From positions 5,939 through 69,938 of the forward strand of contig DATNEK010000062.1 of assembly GCA_035553055.1 (NCBI GenBank): 64,000 nt of DNA, written 5' to 3'. The notes under the pieces are model-generated. The model searched no databases, was not told the origin of the DNA, and worked only from the letters and a program-made list of their open reading frames with translations. Position numbers and translations under genes: made by a program. The stretch is from Chersky-822 sp035553055. Its GTDB lineage: Bacteria; Actinomycetota; Actinomycetes; Streptosporangiales; Streptosporangiaceae. Within the stretch, counting starts at the first letter, position 1. Each line of letters starts with the position of its first letter. This document shows, one piece after another, positions 53,110 through 61,870 of this stretch.

Positions 53110-53860
53110 GCTTCGGTCGCAAGGCCAGCCGCAGGCCGTAATCGACCGGCTGAACGACGAGCACTGGGCCGGCCGTCTGTACATGCGCAAGCTGTCGCCG
53201 TACGCTACCTGGGTATTCGCCAGGCTCGGCTGGTCGCCCAACGCGGTGACGCTCGCCTTCATCGCCTGCGGCGTCGCGGCCGGAGTGGTGATCGCGTTCG
53301 GCGGGCTGCTGACCGCAATCGTCGGGGCGGTGCTGATCCAGGGATACTTGCTCTTTGACTGCTCGGACGGCGAACTGGCCAGGTGGTCGGGCCGCACCTC
53401 GGCGCGCGGGCTCTACCTGGACCTGGTCGGACACTACCTGGGCGAGAGCGCACTGCTGGTCGGGCTCGGGTTTCGCGCGCAGGGTCACCTGACGGTGTCG
53501 GGGGACTACATCACCGCCGGGGTCGGCGCGGCGCTGCTCGCGATGATCGTCAAAGCCGAGACCGACAACGTGATCGTGGCCAGGGCCAAGCAAGGGCTGC
53601 CAGCGACGTACGCCGACGCCGCGCTCGCCCCGGCTGGTTCCGGCCTGGCGCTGGCCAGGAAGCTCGCGAGCGTGCTGCGCGTTCACCGGATCACGCAGGC
53701 AGTCGAACTGTCGGTGCTTGTGCTGGCCGCGGCGATCATCGACGCCGCCAGGGGCGGCCAGGCAGCCACCCGCGTCTTGCTTCTCGTCTGCCTGGTCGTG
53801 GCGGCCCTCATGGTGATCGCGCACCTGGTGGCCATCATGGCGTCGAGGAGACTGCGTTGA
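53087..53860 (+). CDS. CDP-alcohol phosphotransferase, His in place of the fourth Asp
   Basis: 257 residues, about six TM segments. The catalytic block reads DCSDGELARWSGRTSARGLYLDLVGH: D91, D94, G95, A98-R99, G108, D112 with standard spacing, but position 116, normally the catalytic Asp, is His. The family moves a phosphoalcohol from CDP-alcohol to an acceptor alcohol (phosphatidylinositol-phosphate, cardiolipin and DIP synthases). The neighbours suggest CDP-glycerol or another CDP-polyol as donor. Confidence 0.9.
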   Translation: MSAPSLAELRSQGQPQAVIDRLNDEHWAGRLYMRKLSPYATWVFARLGWSPNAVTLAFIACGVAAGVVIAFGGLLTAIVGAVLIQGYLLFDCSDGELARWSGRTSARGLYLDLVGHYLGESALLVGLGFRAQGHLTVSGDYITAGVGAALLAMIVKAETDNVIVARAKQGLPATYADAALAPAGSGLALARKLASVLRVHRITQAVELSVLVLAAAIIDAARGGQAATRVLLLVCLVVAALMVIAHLVAIMASRRLR

Positions 53861-54717
53861 AGCTGTCGATTGTGATCTTGACCATGGGCAACAGGCCCGA
53901 CGAGGTCGCTCGCGCGATCGGGAGCACGGAGCCGCTCCGAGCGGCAGGCGCCGAGGTGATCGTCGTAGGAAACGGCGCTGACCCGCCGCCGGTGCCAGCC
54001 GACGTGACCGCGCTCAAGCTTCCGGAGAACGCTGGCGTGCCCGGCGGCCGCAACGCGGCAGTGGCGGCCTGCACGGGCGACGTCGTGCTGTTCCTCGACG
54101 ATGATGCCTGGTATCCCGAGCCCGCGGCGCTCGGCGATCACATCACCGAGCGATTCGGCGCTGACCCGTCGCTGGCCGTGCTGTCGTTCCGTGTCGTCGA
54201 TCCGGAAGGCGGGGCAGGCGCGCGCTGGCACGTGCCGCGGCTGCGGGTCGGCGACCCCGAGCGTGCCTCAGAGGTGACCACGTTCGCCGGCGGTGCCTGC
54301 GCGATCAGGCGGTCTGCCTATGACGAGGTCGGTGGCCAGCCTGGCCGGTTCTTCTTCGGGCACGAGGAGACCGACCAGTCCTGGCGGCTGATCGGGCTTG
54401 GCTACCGGATCGAATACGACCCGGCCGCACGGGCGTGCCACCCGCCGGCTGCCAACGCCAGGCACGCGACCTGGTATCGGACGGAAGCTCGCAACCGGGT
54501 CTGGCTGGCCAGAAGAAACCTCCGGTGGCCGCTGGCGATCTGGTACCTGGCCGACTGGGTCGTGCTGACCTTGATCAGGGAACGCTCGGCAAGCGCGCTG
54601 CGCGCCTGGTTCGCCGGCTTCGCCGATGGGTGGCGGCTCGACCCTGGACCCAGGCAGTCGATGTCGCTGCGCACCATCTGGCGCCTCACCAGGGCTGGCC
54701 GCCCCCCCATCGTCTAG
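53857..54717 (+). CDS. Family 2 glycosyltransferase (rhamnosyl/galactosyl-type)
   Basis: 286 residues from the TTG at 53857, which overlaps the previous stop (TTGA) and has GAGGAG upstream. LSIVILTMGNRPDEV, ENAGVPGGRNAAVAACTGDVVLFLDDDAW (DDD metal site), GGACAIRRSAYDEVGG and FFGHEETDQSWRLIGLGYRI are the GT2 landmarks of WbbL-like enzymes. No TM. Last gene of the run 49413-54717. Confidence 0.91.
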   Translation: MKLSIVILTMGNRPDEVARAIGSTEPLRAAGAEVIVVGNGADPPPVPADVTALKLPENAGVPGGRNAAVAACTGDVVLFLDDDAWYPEPAALGDHITERFGADPSLAVLSFRVVDPEGGAGARWHVPRLRVGDPERASEVTTFAGGACAIRRSAYDEVGGQPGRFFFGHEETDQSWRLIGLGYRIEYDPAARACHPPAANARHATWYRTEARNRVWLARRNLRWPLAIWYLADWVVLTLIRERSASALRAWFAGFADGWRLDPGPRQSMSLRTIWRLTRAGRPPIV

Positions 54718-54778
54718 GCCGAATCCCGGATCCGCTGGCCAGGCCCATGGTCGGTCGGTGCCCGGATCGACCTCGGAT

Positions 54779-56038
54779 CTAGTGCCCGCCTAGTGGACCG
54801 GCGAAGGCGGCGGAGTCGCGGCAGGCGTTCGCGCGCGCGGTGATGCCGCCGTATTGCCCGGCCAGGTGCGACGACTGTGAGCCGCGGCCAGGTCCCTGCT
54901 GGCCGTCTGGCTTCGCAGCGGCTGCCGCGGAAGCCGGGGCATGGCCGGCCTCCGGGGTGGCGCGCGCGGCATCCGCGCGGCGTTCCGCTGCTTCGCGCGG
55001 GCCCGATCCGCGCTGTCCCGGCAGGTTGCGGTCGTGGGCTATCGCACTGAACAGATCGCTTGCCTGGGGTGCCCACTGAACCCAGTTCTGGTTCTTCGGA
55101 TACACGACGACCGGGATCTGGATGAAGCGCACGGCCGAGAGCTTCATGCTCTGCAGGTGGTTGGCCAGCCAGATCAAGTTCGCCTGAGTCAGCCCGCTGT
55201 CGGTCGTCAGCGACGCCGCGATGTCGGAGACGATCTTGTAGACCTGCGCCGGGTCGCCGAATAGGTTGGCCCGTTTCACCTCCTGGGCTACCGAAGCCAT
55301 GAGGAACTGGTCGCGTTGTATCCGCTCAAGGTCGGAGCCGGCGCCGATGTACCTGACCCGCCAGTACGCCAGCGCCGTCGCTCCCCACACGTGATGCAGG
55401 CCGCTTGAGAGCCGCAGCCTGGAGCGCGCGTCGTGGATCGCGAACGGCAGGCAGATGTCTACGCCACCAAGATCGTTGACGACGTGTTCGAACCCGGTGA
55501 AGTTGAGTTCCATGAAATGGTCAAGGCGAATGTGCGTGGCCTGCTCGATCGTCTTCCACAAGCAGTCGGGTCCGCCAAGCGCGAACGTCGCGTTGATCTG
55601 CTCGATCTGGCGGAGCTGGCCCATCTGGCCAGGAAAGCCGTCAACGGCGGCGCAGGGGAGCACAGGGACCACGGAGTCGCGCGGGATGCTGAGCACGGTC
55701 GCCCGCCGCAGGCCAGGTGACAGGTGCAGCACGAGCACGGTGTCTGACCGCTGCCCACCGATGCGAGCCCCGTACCTGGCGTTCTTGCCCTGCCTGCTGT
55801 CCGAGCCGATGACCAGAATGTTCAGCGAGTCGTTGAGCTTCGGCGGCCGCTTGCCAAGGTCTATCACCGGCACATGGTGGATTCTGCCGACGATCGCGCG
55901 GTAGGCCGCGTACCCAGTCAGCACGGCGGCGACGAGCAGGCAGGCGGTCGCAACGGCAACCCACACGCCGGCATGGGGCGTGGTCCGCCCTCGCGGCCCA
56001 CGCCCCGCAGTTCGCCGCCTTTCTCCCCCGTATTCCAT
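54779..56038 (-). CDS. LytR-CpsA-Psr (LCP) ligase without LytR_C domain
   Basis: 419 residues. Basic N-terminus, one TM at about 24-45, LCP domain with NILVIGSDSR, RATVLSIPRDSVV, INATFALGG and LERIQRDQFLM. The C-terminal 80 residues are Ala/Arg/Gly-rich disorder ending QYGGITARANACRDSAAFAGPLGGH. It converges on the glycosyltransferase operon. Together with 56748 it provides two LCP transferases beside the candidate polymer genes. Confidence 0.92.
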   Translation of the reverse strand: MEYGGERRRTAGRGPRGRTTPHAGVWVAVATACLLVAAVLTGYAAYRAIVGRIHHVPVIDLGKRPPKLNDSLNILVIGSDSRQGKNARYGARIGGQRSDTVLVLHLSPGLRRATVLSIPRDSVVPVLPCAAVDGFPGQMGQLRQIEQINATFALGGPDCLWKTIEQATHIRLDHFMELNFTGFEHVVNDLGGVDICLPFAIHDARSRLRLSSGLHHVWGATALAYWRVRYIGAGSDLERIQRDQFLMASVAQEVKRANLFGDPAQVYKIVSDIAASLTTDSGLTQANLIWLANHLQSMKLSAVRFIQIPVVVYPKNQNWVQWAPQASDLFSAIAHDRNLPGQRGSGPREAAERRADAARATPEAGHAPASAAAAAKPDGQQGPGRGSQSSHLAGQYGGITARANACRDSAAFAGPLGGH

Positions 56039-56747
56039 AACCTAGGGAGGGTTCTTAGCCGTCCTAGGCCGCGTTAATCCCAGGCCAGAGGAGCCTCACG
56101 GCCAAACTTTGACTGGGAGAGCTGACGAAAGCGAGCGGTGACCTGGTCCGGCGAGGTTGTGCTGGTGCCGGGCCGGGAGAGCGCGATTTCGTCCGCTGCT
56201 GCCATGTGACCACGCGAGATGATCCCCGTTTCTCCATGATCAACCGCCCGGAGCGATGGATCCGGGATTCCATCGCGCCCTGCGCGCCGCGCACTGCGCC
56301 GTCCGGCGCGATGGATCCGGGGTTTCATCAGGGAAAACGGGGGTGAATACGGCAACCCATCGCGGCACTCGACCGGCCCGGCGCGATGAAACCGGCAACC
56401 CATCGCACCCCCGCCGCAGCAGACCGGCAGGGCACTCCGCAAGCACCCAGCACCACGGCACTCCGCACCGCAGGTAACGCCGGCACTGCGTACCGCAGGT
56501 AACGCACACACTGCGCACCGCAGGTTAACGCCGGCGCCCCGCACTGCGGGAACCACGGCACCTCACAGTGCGGCGACCCGGCCGCGCTAGCCCGAACCCC
56601 GCCGCCAGGCTAGGTCCGGCACGGCCAGCCAGCAATGTCGGCGCGCTGCCGCCACGCACACCGCATGAGCCGACACCGCCCCGCTACCCCGCCCGCACAC
56701 CGCGCTAGTGGCCTGTCAAGCCGATAGGCCGAGTTTCGCCGAGCCTC
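56039..56747. other. Gene-free 709-bp interval with palindromes and a 25-bp repeat
   Basis: Three 23-24 bp elements share arms GCGATG...CATCGC: 56253-56276 (perfect 7-bp arms), 56308-56330 (imperfect), 56383-56406 (perfect 6-bp arms), with a half-site at 56356. A 25-26 bp tandem repeat follows (units at 56468, 56493, 56518, each opening CCGCAGGT and containing AACGC). Minus-strand reading frames across it are low-complexity and judged non-coding. The promoter of the LCP gene at 54779 must lie at its left edge. Confidence 0.7.
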
Positions 56748-58322
56748 TTAGGCGCCAGTGAACGCGGTTCCGTAGCCTCTGCAGACGTTCGTTCCGCCGG
56801 TGTAGCCGCTGTATTGCTTGGCGAGATTGCCTGGCGGCGCGCTCTGCTGCGGCGCGAGCGTCTTGAAGTCGGAACCGAGTATGAGCGTGACCGTGCCTGC
56901 CGTTATCGACGGGGTGAGCTGGAGCGTGACGTTCTTGCCTAGCTGTGCCGCGACAGTGCGGGCGGCCGCGAGATCTGCCGTCGAACCGTACTCCACGATC
57001 GACCCGATATAGCTGAACGTGGCCGCGCTCGACCAGCCGAGCACGTGGAAACCACGCTGGGTCAGCGCGGTGCCGGTGACGCTGGCGATGTTCTGCACGC
57101 CGGAGCCGTTCAGCACCTCGACGCTGACCTTCGACGTGCTGAGCAGCTTGGGTCCGGTGCTACTCGGGTTGGTGCGCTTGGCCTTGCCTTTGCCCGCCCG
57201 AGAGCCTGCCTTGCCTTTCTTGCCCTTGTGCACCTTCGGCAGCTTGACATCGTGTGCGACAGCGCTGAAAAGCGTTGGGTCTTGCGTCGGATCCATTTCA
57301 ACCCAGTTGGGATTGCCTGGGTAGGTAGTCGTCGGAATCTCGACGAACTGAATAGCCTTACCGTGGATCCCGGCCATGCTCCGGCCGATATCGAGGATCT
57401 TGGTAGGGCTCAGCCCAGCGTCGGTGGTCAGCGCGTGCGCGTGCACGATCGCCGACACGATCGAGTAGGTCTTGGTCAGGCTGTGCAGTACTTCGGTCTT
57501 GAGTATCCGCTGCACGACCGCGACCATCAGCAACTGGTCACGCTGGATCCGCTGCAGGTCAGAGCCGAGGCCGAAGTCCTCGCGCAACCGCCAGAACTCG
57601 AGCGCCTTGTAGCCCTTGAGGAAATGCTTGCCTGCCGTCAGGCTCAGGTGGTCATAGCGGCTCGGAAGGACCGGGGCTGGAAGGCACACCCAGACTCCGC
57701 CGAGCGCGTCGATCACGCTGATGAACCCGGTGAAGTTCAGCTCGACGAAGTCATCGATCCTGATGTGGGTGGTCTGCTCGAGGGTCTTCCACAGACAGCC
57801 AGGACCGCCGTAAGCGAACGTGGAGTTGAGCTGCTCGACATTCGGAAGGGGCTGCGCGGTCTGGCCGCCGAAGCCTGGCTCTGGCGTGCAGGACAGGATC
57901 GGCACCACGGTGTCACGCGGGAAGCTGAGCACGTAGATGTGGCTGTGACCAGGCGAGATGTGCACGATCATGACCGTGTCCGACCGCTGGCCCTGGGCGA
58001 ACCCGCCGATTTTGCGGTTGCGGCCCGATCGGCTGTCCGACCCGATCAGCAGGACGTTCATGGCGTTGTTGAACTTGGGCGGTCGCTTGCCGAGGTCGGT
58101 GACCGCGATGTGGTTGATGCCGTCGAGCACGTCGCGGTACTTGACGTAGCCAGCGAGCGCAGTCAGCACTAGCACCAACGTCAGTCCGATAGCCGACCAG
58201 CCAGTGACCAGCGTCCTAGCCGGATAGCGACCGACGCCAAGCACGCGCCCCAAACTCCATCGACGGCGCTGGCCGCGACGTTGACGCATGTCCCAGGCGC
58301 CACCACGGCGCGAGCGCGTCAT
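56748..58322 (-). CDS. LytR-CpsA-Psr (LCP) ligase with C-terminal LytR_C domain
   Basis: 524 residues from the ATG at 58322, chosen for GGAGG 5-6 nt upstream; reading on to 58376 would translate part of the tandem repeat. TM at about 45-67. LCP landmarks: NVLLIGSDSR, HIYVLSFPRDTVV, QLNSTFAYGG, LQRIQRDQLLM. A Lys/Gly linker (KGKKGKAGSRAGKGKAK) leads to LytR_C: VEVLNGSGVQNIASVTGTAL. Same architecture as 31446, which it resembles throughout. Confidence 0.93.
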   Translation of the reverse strand: MTRSRRGGAWDMRQRRGQRRRWSLGRVLGVGRYPARTLVTGWSAIGLTLVLVLTALAGYVKYRDVLDGINHIAVTDLGKRPPKFNNAMNVLLIGSDSRSGRNRKIGGFAQGQRSDTVMIVHISPGHSHIYVLSFPRDTVVPILSCTPEPGFGGQTAQPLPNVEQLNSTFAYGGPGCLWKTLEQTTHIRIDDFVELNFTGFISVIDALGGVWVCLPAPVLPSRYDHLSLTAGKHFLKGYKALEFWRLREDFGLGSDLQRIQRDQLLMVAVVQRILKTEVLHSLTKTYSIVSAIVHAHALTTDAGLSPTKILDIGRSMAGIHGKAIQFVEIPTTTYPGNPNWVEMDPTQDPTLFSAVAHDVKLPKVHKGKKGKAGSRAGKGKAKRTNPSSTGPKLLSTSKVSVEVLNGSGVQNIASVTGTALTQRGFHVLGWSSAATFSYIGSIVEYGSTADLAAARTVAAQLGKNVTLQLTPSITAGTVTLILGSDFKTLAPQQSAPPGNLAKQYSGYTGGTNVCRGYGTAFTGA

Positions 58323-58357
58323 CCAATCCTCCGGGCTGTGTTCGCGGCTACCGAATT

Positions 58358-58421
58358 CACGGACTGCCGAGGTCACGGACTGCCGAGTTCATGGGCTGCC
58401 GAGTTCACGGGCTGCCAAAAT
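58358..58421. repeat. 16-bp tandem repeat, four units, upstream of LCP gene
   Basis: CACGGACTGCCGAGGT, CACGGACTGCCGAGTT, CATGGGCTGCCGAGTT, CACGGGCTGCCAAAAT at 58358, 58374, 58390, 58406. Lies 36 bp before the LCP start on the minus strand, where promoter elements are expected. Confidence 0.88.
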
Positions 58422-58601
58422 CGCATGGTGCCGGTGTCGCGCCCTATGGTACGCGCTCCGGTGAGGAAATATCGCCCGTAAGCACTGGGTCGTGTCGCGG
58501 CCGAGTCCGTAGGCCGCCGGACGGGTCGACCGGGCCCGGCGGAACATTCGGCGGAATAACACGCCTCGGCGACATTTGCGTGACGCGCCAGTCCACTTAC
58601 A

Positions 58602-61600
58602 GTGGAGCCCGTGACCTTGCCTCCATTGCCGCCGCCCGGAGACCAGGAGGAGGTCTCAGGCCGGTCAGATAACGGGATCGCAAGCCGCAGCAGAGCCGGC
58701 GTGCACCTGGCAGCGCGATGGCGTACTCGTTCCCAGCAGCGACCTGGCGATTCTCCGGGAGCGGAGACCAAATCGGCCAACGGCGCCGTCGAAGATGATG
58801 CCGCGAAGAAAACCGATACGGGTTCTGCCGCGTCTACGAATGTGAGGGGCCAATCAGGGCAGGGAGCGGTGGTGGCGAGGCACACAACGGCCAGCGACAA
58901 GGCCGCGCAGGACATTGCGACTGGGCAGGACAACCCGAATGGTGAGGCTGGCATGGCGGCCACGCCAGCGCCCGCACCGGCCCAGACCGCCGCTGCGACC
59001 AAAGTTCGGTCAAGGCCGCTGCGAACATTGCCCGCCCTGCTGACCTTCCGCGGCCCCGGCACGACGCGGGTCAAGCGGGTCAAGCGGGTCAAGCGGCCAA
59101 CCTGGCTGGTCTGGCCTGGCTGGCTGCCCAGGCGGCGCCGCAGCTCCGCGCCAGGTGCGATCGCGCGGCCGGGACGGACGCACGACCTCGCGGCGCGGGC
59201 GTTCGCTAGGCTCACCGTCCTGCCAGCGGTGCTCGTCGTCTCGTGGCTGCTAACCGGCCTGCCGCTGCTGCTCGCCGGCGAGTTCCTGCCGGTGCCTATG
59301 CTGCTCATCTCGGCGCCCCTGGCGACAGCGATCGCCGTCAACGTGCTGCACCGAGTTCCCAGCCACTGGCCGTCGGAGTTTCCTGGTCAGGCGCGGGAGC
59401 GAAGCTGGATGCCGTGGTTCGGCCTGCTCGGCACCGCGCTTGTGGCCGGCGGCTTCGTCGGCTGGCAGCTAGCGAAGAACTCGCCATCCGTGATCGCCAC
59501 GCGGACGCCTGGCGCGTACTTCCAGACCGGATACTGGCTGGCGCAGCACGGCTCGCTGCCGATCCCTGCATCACTGGCAGCGTTCGGGGGGACGCACGCG
59601 GGGCTGCACTTGTCGAGCATCGGGTTCTTCGCGCAGGGACATTCAGTGGTCCCGGCAGTCGTGGCGGGATTGCCGATGCTGCTCGCCGGCGGGTTCTGGA
59701 CCAGTGGTGTTGGCGGCGGAACGTTGGTCATGCCCGTGCTCGGAGGGCTCGCGGTCCTCGCGTTCGGAGGGCTGGTCGGCAGGCTCGCCGGGCGGCAGTG
59801 GGCGCCGGCGGGCGCACTGGTGCTCGCAGTCACAATGCCCGAGCTTTACACAAGCAGGGACTCGTTTAGCGAGCCAGCTATCCAGGTCCTGCTGTTCGGC
59901 GGGTTGTGCCTGCTGCTCGATGCGCTGACCTCCAGTCGCAGTGCACTCGTCAAGCCAGCAGTGGATGACTCGGTTGCCAGGACCCTGCGGCTGGCCGATT
60001 CCGTGATCGCCGTCGGCTCGGCTGGGACAGCGGAGCCGGGAGTGGCTGAACCGGATGGAGCGGCTGAGCCGGTTGCGGTAGCTGGCTCGGGCAAGAGCAC
60101 CACGCCCGATGTGACCGTCCCGATACCAGCTGTCGCCGCTCGCAAACCGGGACGCGGCGGGGTGCTCGGCCTGGCCGAGCGGCTGCTTGCCCGCGCGAAG
60201 CGCCTGGCCGCCTGGCCGCGAACGGTGAACTGGCGCACTCTCTGGCCTACTGTGACGTCGCGGCTCACCGCCGAGCGGATGCTTGCCGCGCTAGGCGGAA
60301 TCGCGCTCGGAATGACATCTCTGCTCAGCCTCGGGTCGCTCGTGTATCTCCTTCCGGCGATCGCCGTGGGCGGAGTCCTTCTGGTGGCTCGGCGGTCGGT
60401 TGGCGTTATTTTCTCCCTTGGGCTTTTTCTTGGTTGCGGGTACGGCGTGGCGGCCGGGTATGTGCTCGCCCGCCCGTGGGCCGACACGATCGCATCGCCG
60501 CTGAAGGTGATCGGCGCTGACGCGGCTGGGACCGCCGTGGTGACCGCCTTGGTGATCATGGCGATGCGACCGGCGCGGGTGCGGCGGGTGGTCCGCAAGA
60601 TACTCGGCAAGCCGCCGCTCCGTTGGCTGCCCGGCCTGGCCGGTTTCGCGGTTATTGTCGCGCTCGCCGCGCTGGCGGCCAGGCCCTACTTCCAGACGGT
60701 GCGCGCCGTGCTCGGCCACGCCGAGGCCGACTTCATCGCCGGGCTCCAGCGGCTGGCCGGGCTCCGGGTCGACCCGACCAGGCTGTACTCGGAGGACACC
60801 CTCTACTGGGTGGTCTGGTACGCCGGGCTAGCCACTGTGCTGCTCGCCGGGTTCGGCGCGGCTGTGCTCGTGCGCCGGTCCCTGCGGGCGCTGCTTACCT
60901 GGAACGACCCATCCGGCGCCGCCCTGAACTTGGCATTGCCGGTCGCGCTTGTGGTGGCTGGGTCGGCGGCTATCTTGTGGCAGCCGTTCACCGTGCCGGA
61001 TCAGCCGTGGGCGAGCCGAAGACTCGTGCCGGTGGTGATCCCTGGCATGATCTTGCTGGCTACCTGGGCCGCTGCCTGGCTGACCCGGCGGGCCATGGAC
61101 CGCGGAGCGGGCATGGTGACCGCGGCGTGCGTCAGCGCTTTCTGTGTCGGCGCCATGGTGCTGCCATCGTTCACCACGTCGCTTGGTCTCGGGCTGACTC
61201 ACTCAGGCGTCGGGGGAGGGCTGAGGCTGAGCAGCAAGGGGATCGCGCAGCACGCGGTCCACTCGGGGGAAACGACGGCGGTACGCGGCCTGTGCGCCGC
61301 CATCGGCCGGTCATCGTCGGTCGTGATACTTGACCGGCGGGTTGCCGGGGACTTCACGCAGGTGATCAGGGGAATGTGCGGCGTGCCCGTGGCGTGGATG
61401 CCGCAGGGCAGCCCGTCAACGTCGGTCGAGGCGGTGCTGGCCGGCATATTCAAGGCGGGACGTCGTCCCGTGGTTCTCGGCGCCAGGCCTGCCGAGATTA
61501 CCGGATTCGGTGGTTCGCCCACGCTAGTGATGAACCTGGCGACTACACAGGATCCGCACGACCTGACCCAAGCTCCCAGTGGTCCGCTGCCTGCCAAGTA

Positions 61601-61646
61601 CGTGATCTGGATGGCGGTCGATCAGTCGCCGGCCTTGGGGACCTGA
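58602..61646 (+). CDS. Large polytopic membrane protein, probable GT-C glycosyltransferase
   Basis: 1014 residues from a GTG at 58602 (or GTG 58611); no clear Shine-Dalgarno. Residues 1-200 are a polar, disordered, charged cytoplasmic part with a VKR-VKR-VKR stretch from a 9-bp repeat at 59067-59093. About 14 hydrophobic segments follow from 205 to 830. The first outside loop, RTPGAYFQTGYWLAQHGSLPIP, and MPELYTSRDSFSEPAIQVLLFGG resemble GT-C (ArnT/PMT-like) enzymes that use polyprenyl-phosphate sugars. The usual Asp in the first loop (RDPG) is Thr here. The last 200 residues are a soluble extracytoplasmic domain. It may belong to the neighbouring glycan system. Confidence 0.75.
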   Translation: MEPVTLPPLPPPGDQEEVSGRSDNGIASRSRAGVHLAARWRTRSQQRPGDSPGAETKSANGAVEDDAAKKTDTGSAASTNVRGQSGQGAVVARHTTASDKAAQDIATGQDNPNGEAGMAATPAPAPAQTAAATKVRSRPLRTLPALLTFRGPGTTRVKRVKRVKRPTWLVWPGWLPRRRRSSAPGAIARPGRTHDLAARAFARLTVLPAVLVVSWLLTGLPLLLAGEFLPVPMLLISAPLATAIAVNVLHRVPSHWPSEFPGQARERSWMPWFGLLGTALVAGGFVGWQLAKNSPSVIATRTPGAYFQTGYWLAQHGSLPIPASLAAFGGTHAGLHLSSIGFFAQGHSVVPAVVAGLPMLLAGGFWTSGVGGGTLVMPVLGGLAVLAFGGLVGRLAGRQWAPAGALVLAVTMPELYTSRDSFSEPAIQVLLFGGLCLLLDALTSSRSALVKPAVDDSVARTLRLADSVIAVGSAGTAEPGVAEPDGAAEPVAVAGSGKSTTPDVTVPIPAVAARKPGRGGVLGLAERLLARAKRLAAWPRTVNWRTLWPTVTSRLTAERMLAALGGIALGMTSLLSLGSLVYLLPAIAVGGVLLVARRSVGVIFSLGLFLGCGYGVAAGYVLARPWADTIASPLKVIGADAAGTAVVTALVIMAMRPARVRRVVRKILGKPPLRWLPGLAGFAVIVALAALAARPYFQTVRAVLGHAEADFIAGLQRLAGLRVDPTRLYSEDTLYWVVWYAGLATVLLAGFGAAVLVRRSLRALLTWNDPSGAALNLALPVALVVAGSAAILWQPFTVPDQPWASRRLVPVVIPGMILLATWAAAWLTRRAMDRGAGMVTAACVSAFCVGAMVLPSFTTSLGLGLTHSGVGGGLRLSSKGIAQHAVHSGETTAVRGLCAAIGRSSSVVILDRRVAGDFTQVIRGMCGVPVAWMPQGSPSTSVEAVLAGIFKAGRRPVVLGARPAEITGFGGSPTLVMNLATTQDPHDLTQAPSGPLPAKYVIWMAVDQSPALGT

Positions 61647-61721
61647 CTGGTGGCCGCTGGCGGCGGCTGAGCGGGTCGGATTTGCCTGGGACCGGTTCTG
61701 CCCGTACAGTAGAGGAACCGA

Positions 61722-61798
61722 CGCGGGGTGGAGCAGCTCGGTAGCTCGCTGGGCTCATAACCCAGAGGTCGCAGGTTCAAATCCTGCCCCCGCTACCA
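61722..61798 (+). tRNA. Initiator tRNA-Met (anticodon CAT)
   Basis: 77 nt with encoded CCA. Acceptor CGCGGGG pairs with CCCCGCT except position 1-72 (C with T), the unpaired end typical of initiators. The anticodon stem CTGGG/CCCAG has the three consecutive GC pairs next to loop CTCATAA that mark tRNA-fMet. T arm has GGTTCAAATCC. Confidence 0.97.
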
Positions 61799-61805
61799 AG
61801 GTCAG

Positions 61806-61837
61806 AGGCCGATTCTCGAACAGAGAATCGGCCTTTT
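61806..61837 (+). terminator. Intrinsic terminator after tRNA-fMet
   Basis: AGGCCGATTCTC (61806-61817), loop GAACA, GAGAATCGGCCT (61823-61834), then TTT. Strong 12-bp stem just 7 nt after the tRNA. Confidence 0.93.
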
Positions 61838-61846
61838 GGCTGCTGG

Positions 61847-61870
61847 TTGTGCACGGATTTGTGCACGGAG
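61847..61870. repeat. 12-bp direct repeat after the tRNA terminator
   Basis: TTGTGCACGGAT at 61847-61858 followed directly by TTGTGCACGGAG at 61859-61870. May be a recombination scar or a remnant coding tail; function unknown. Confidence 0.6.

Noticed and set aside
56074..56556. Minus-strand frames of 92-160 codons in the 56039-56747 gap
   Set aside because: Low-complexity Cys/Arg/Gly translations generated by the repeats; several overlapping frames look equally plausible, which argues for none.
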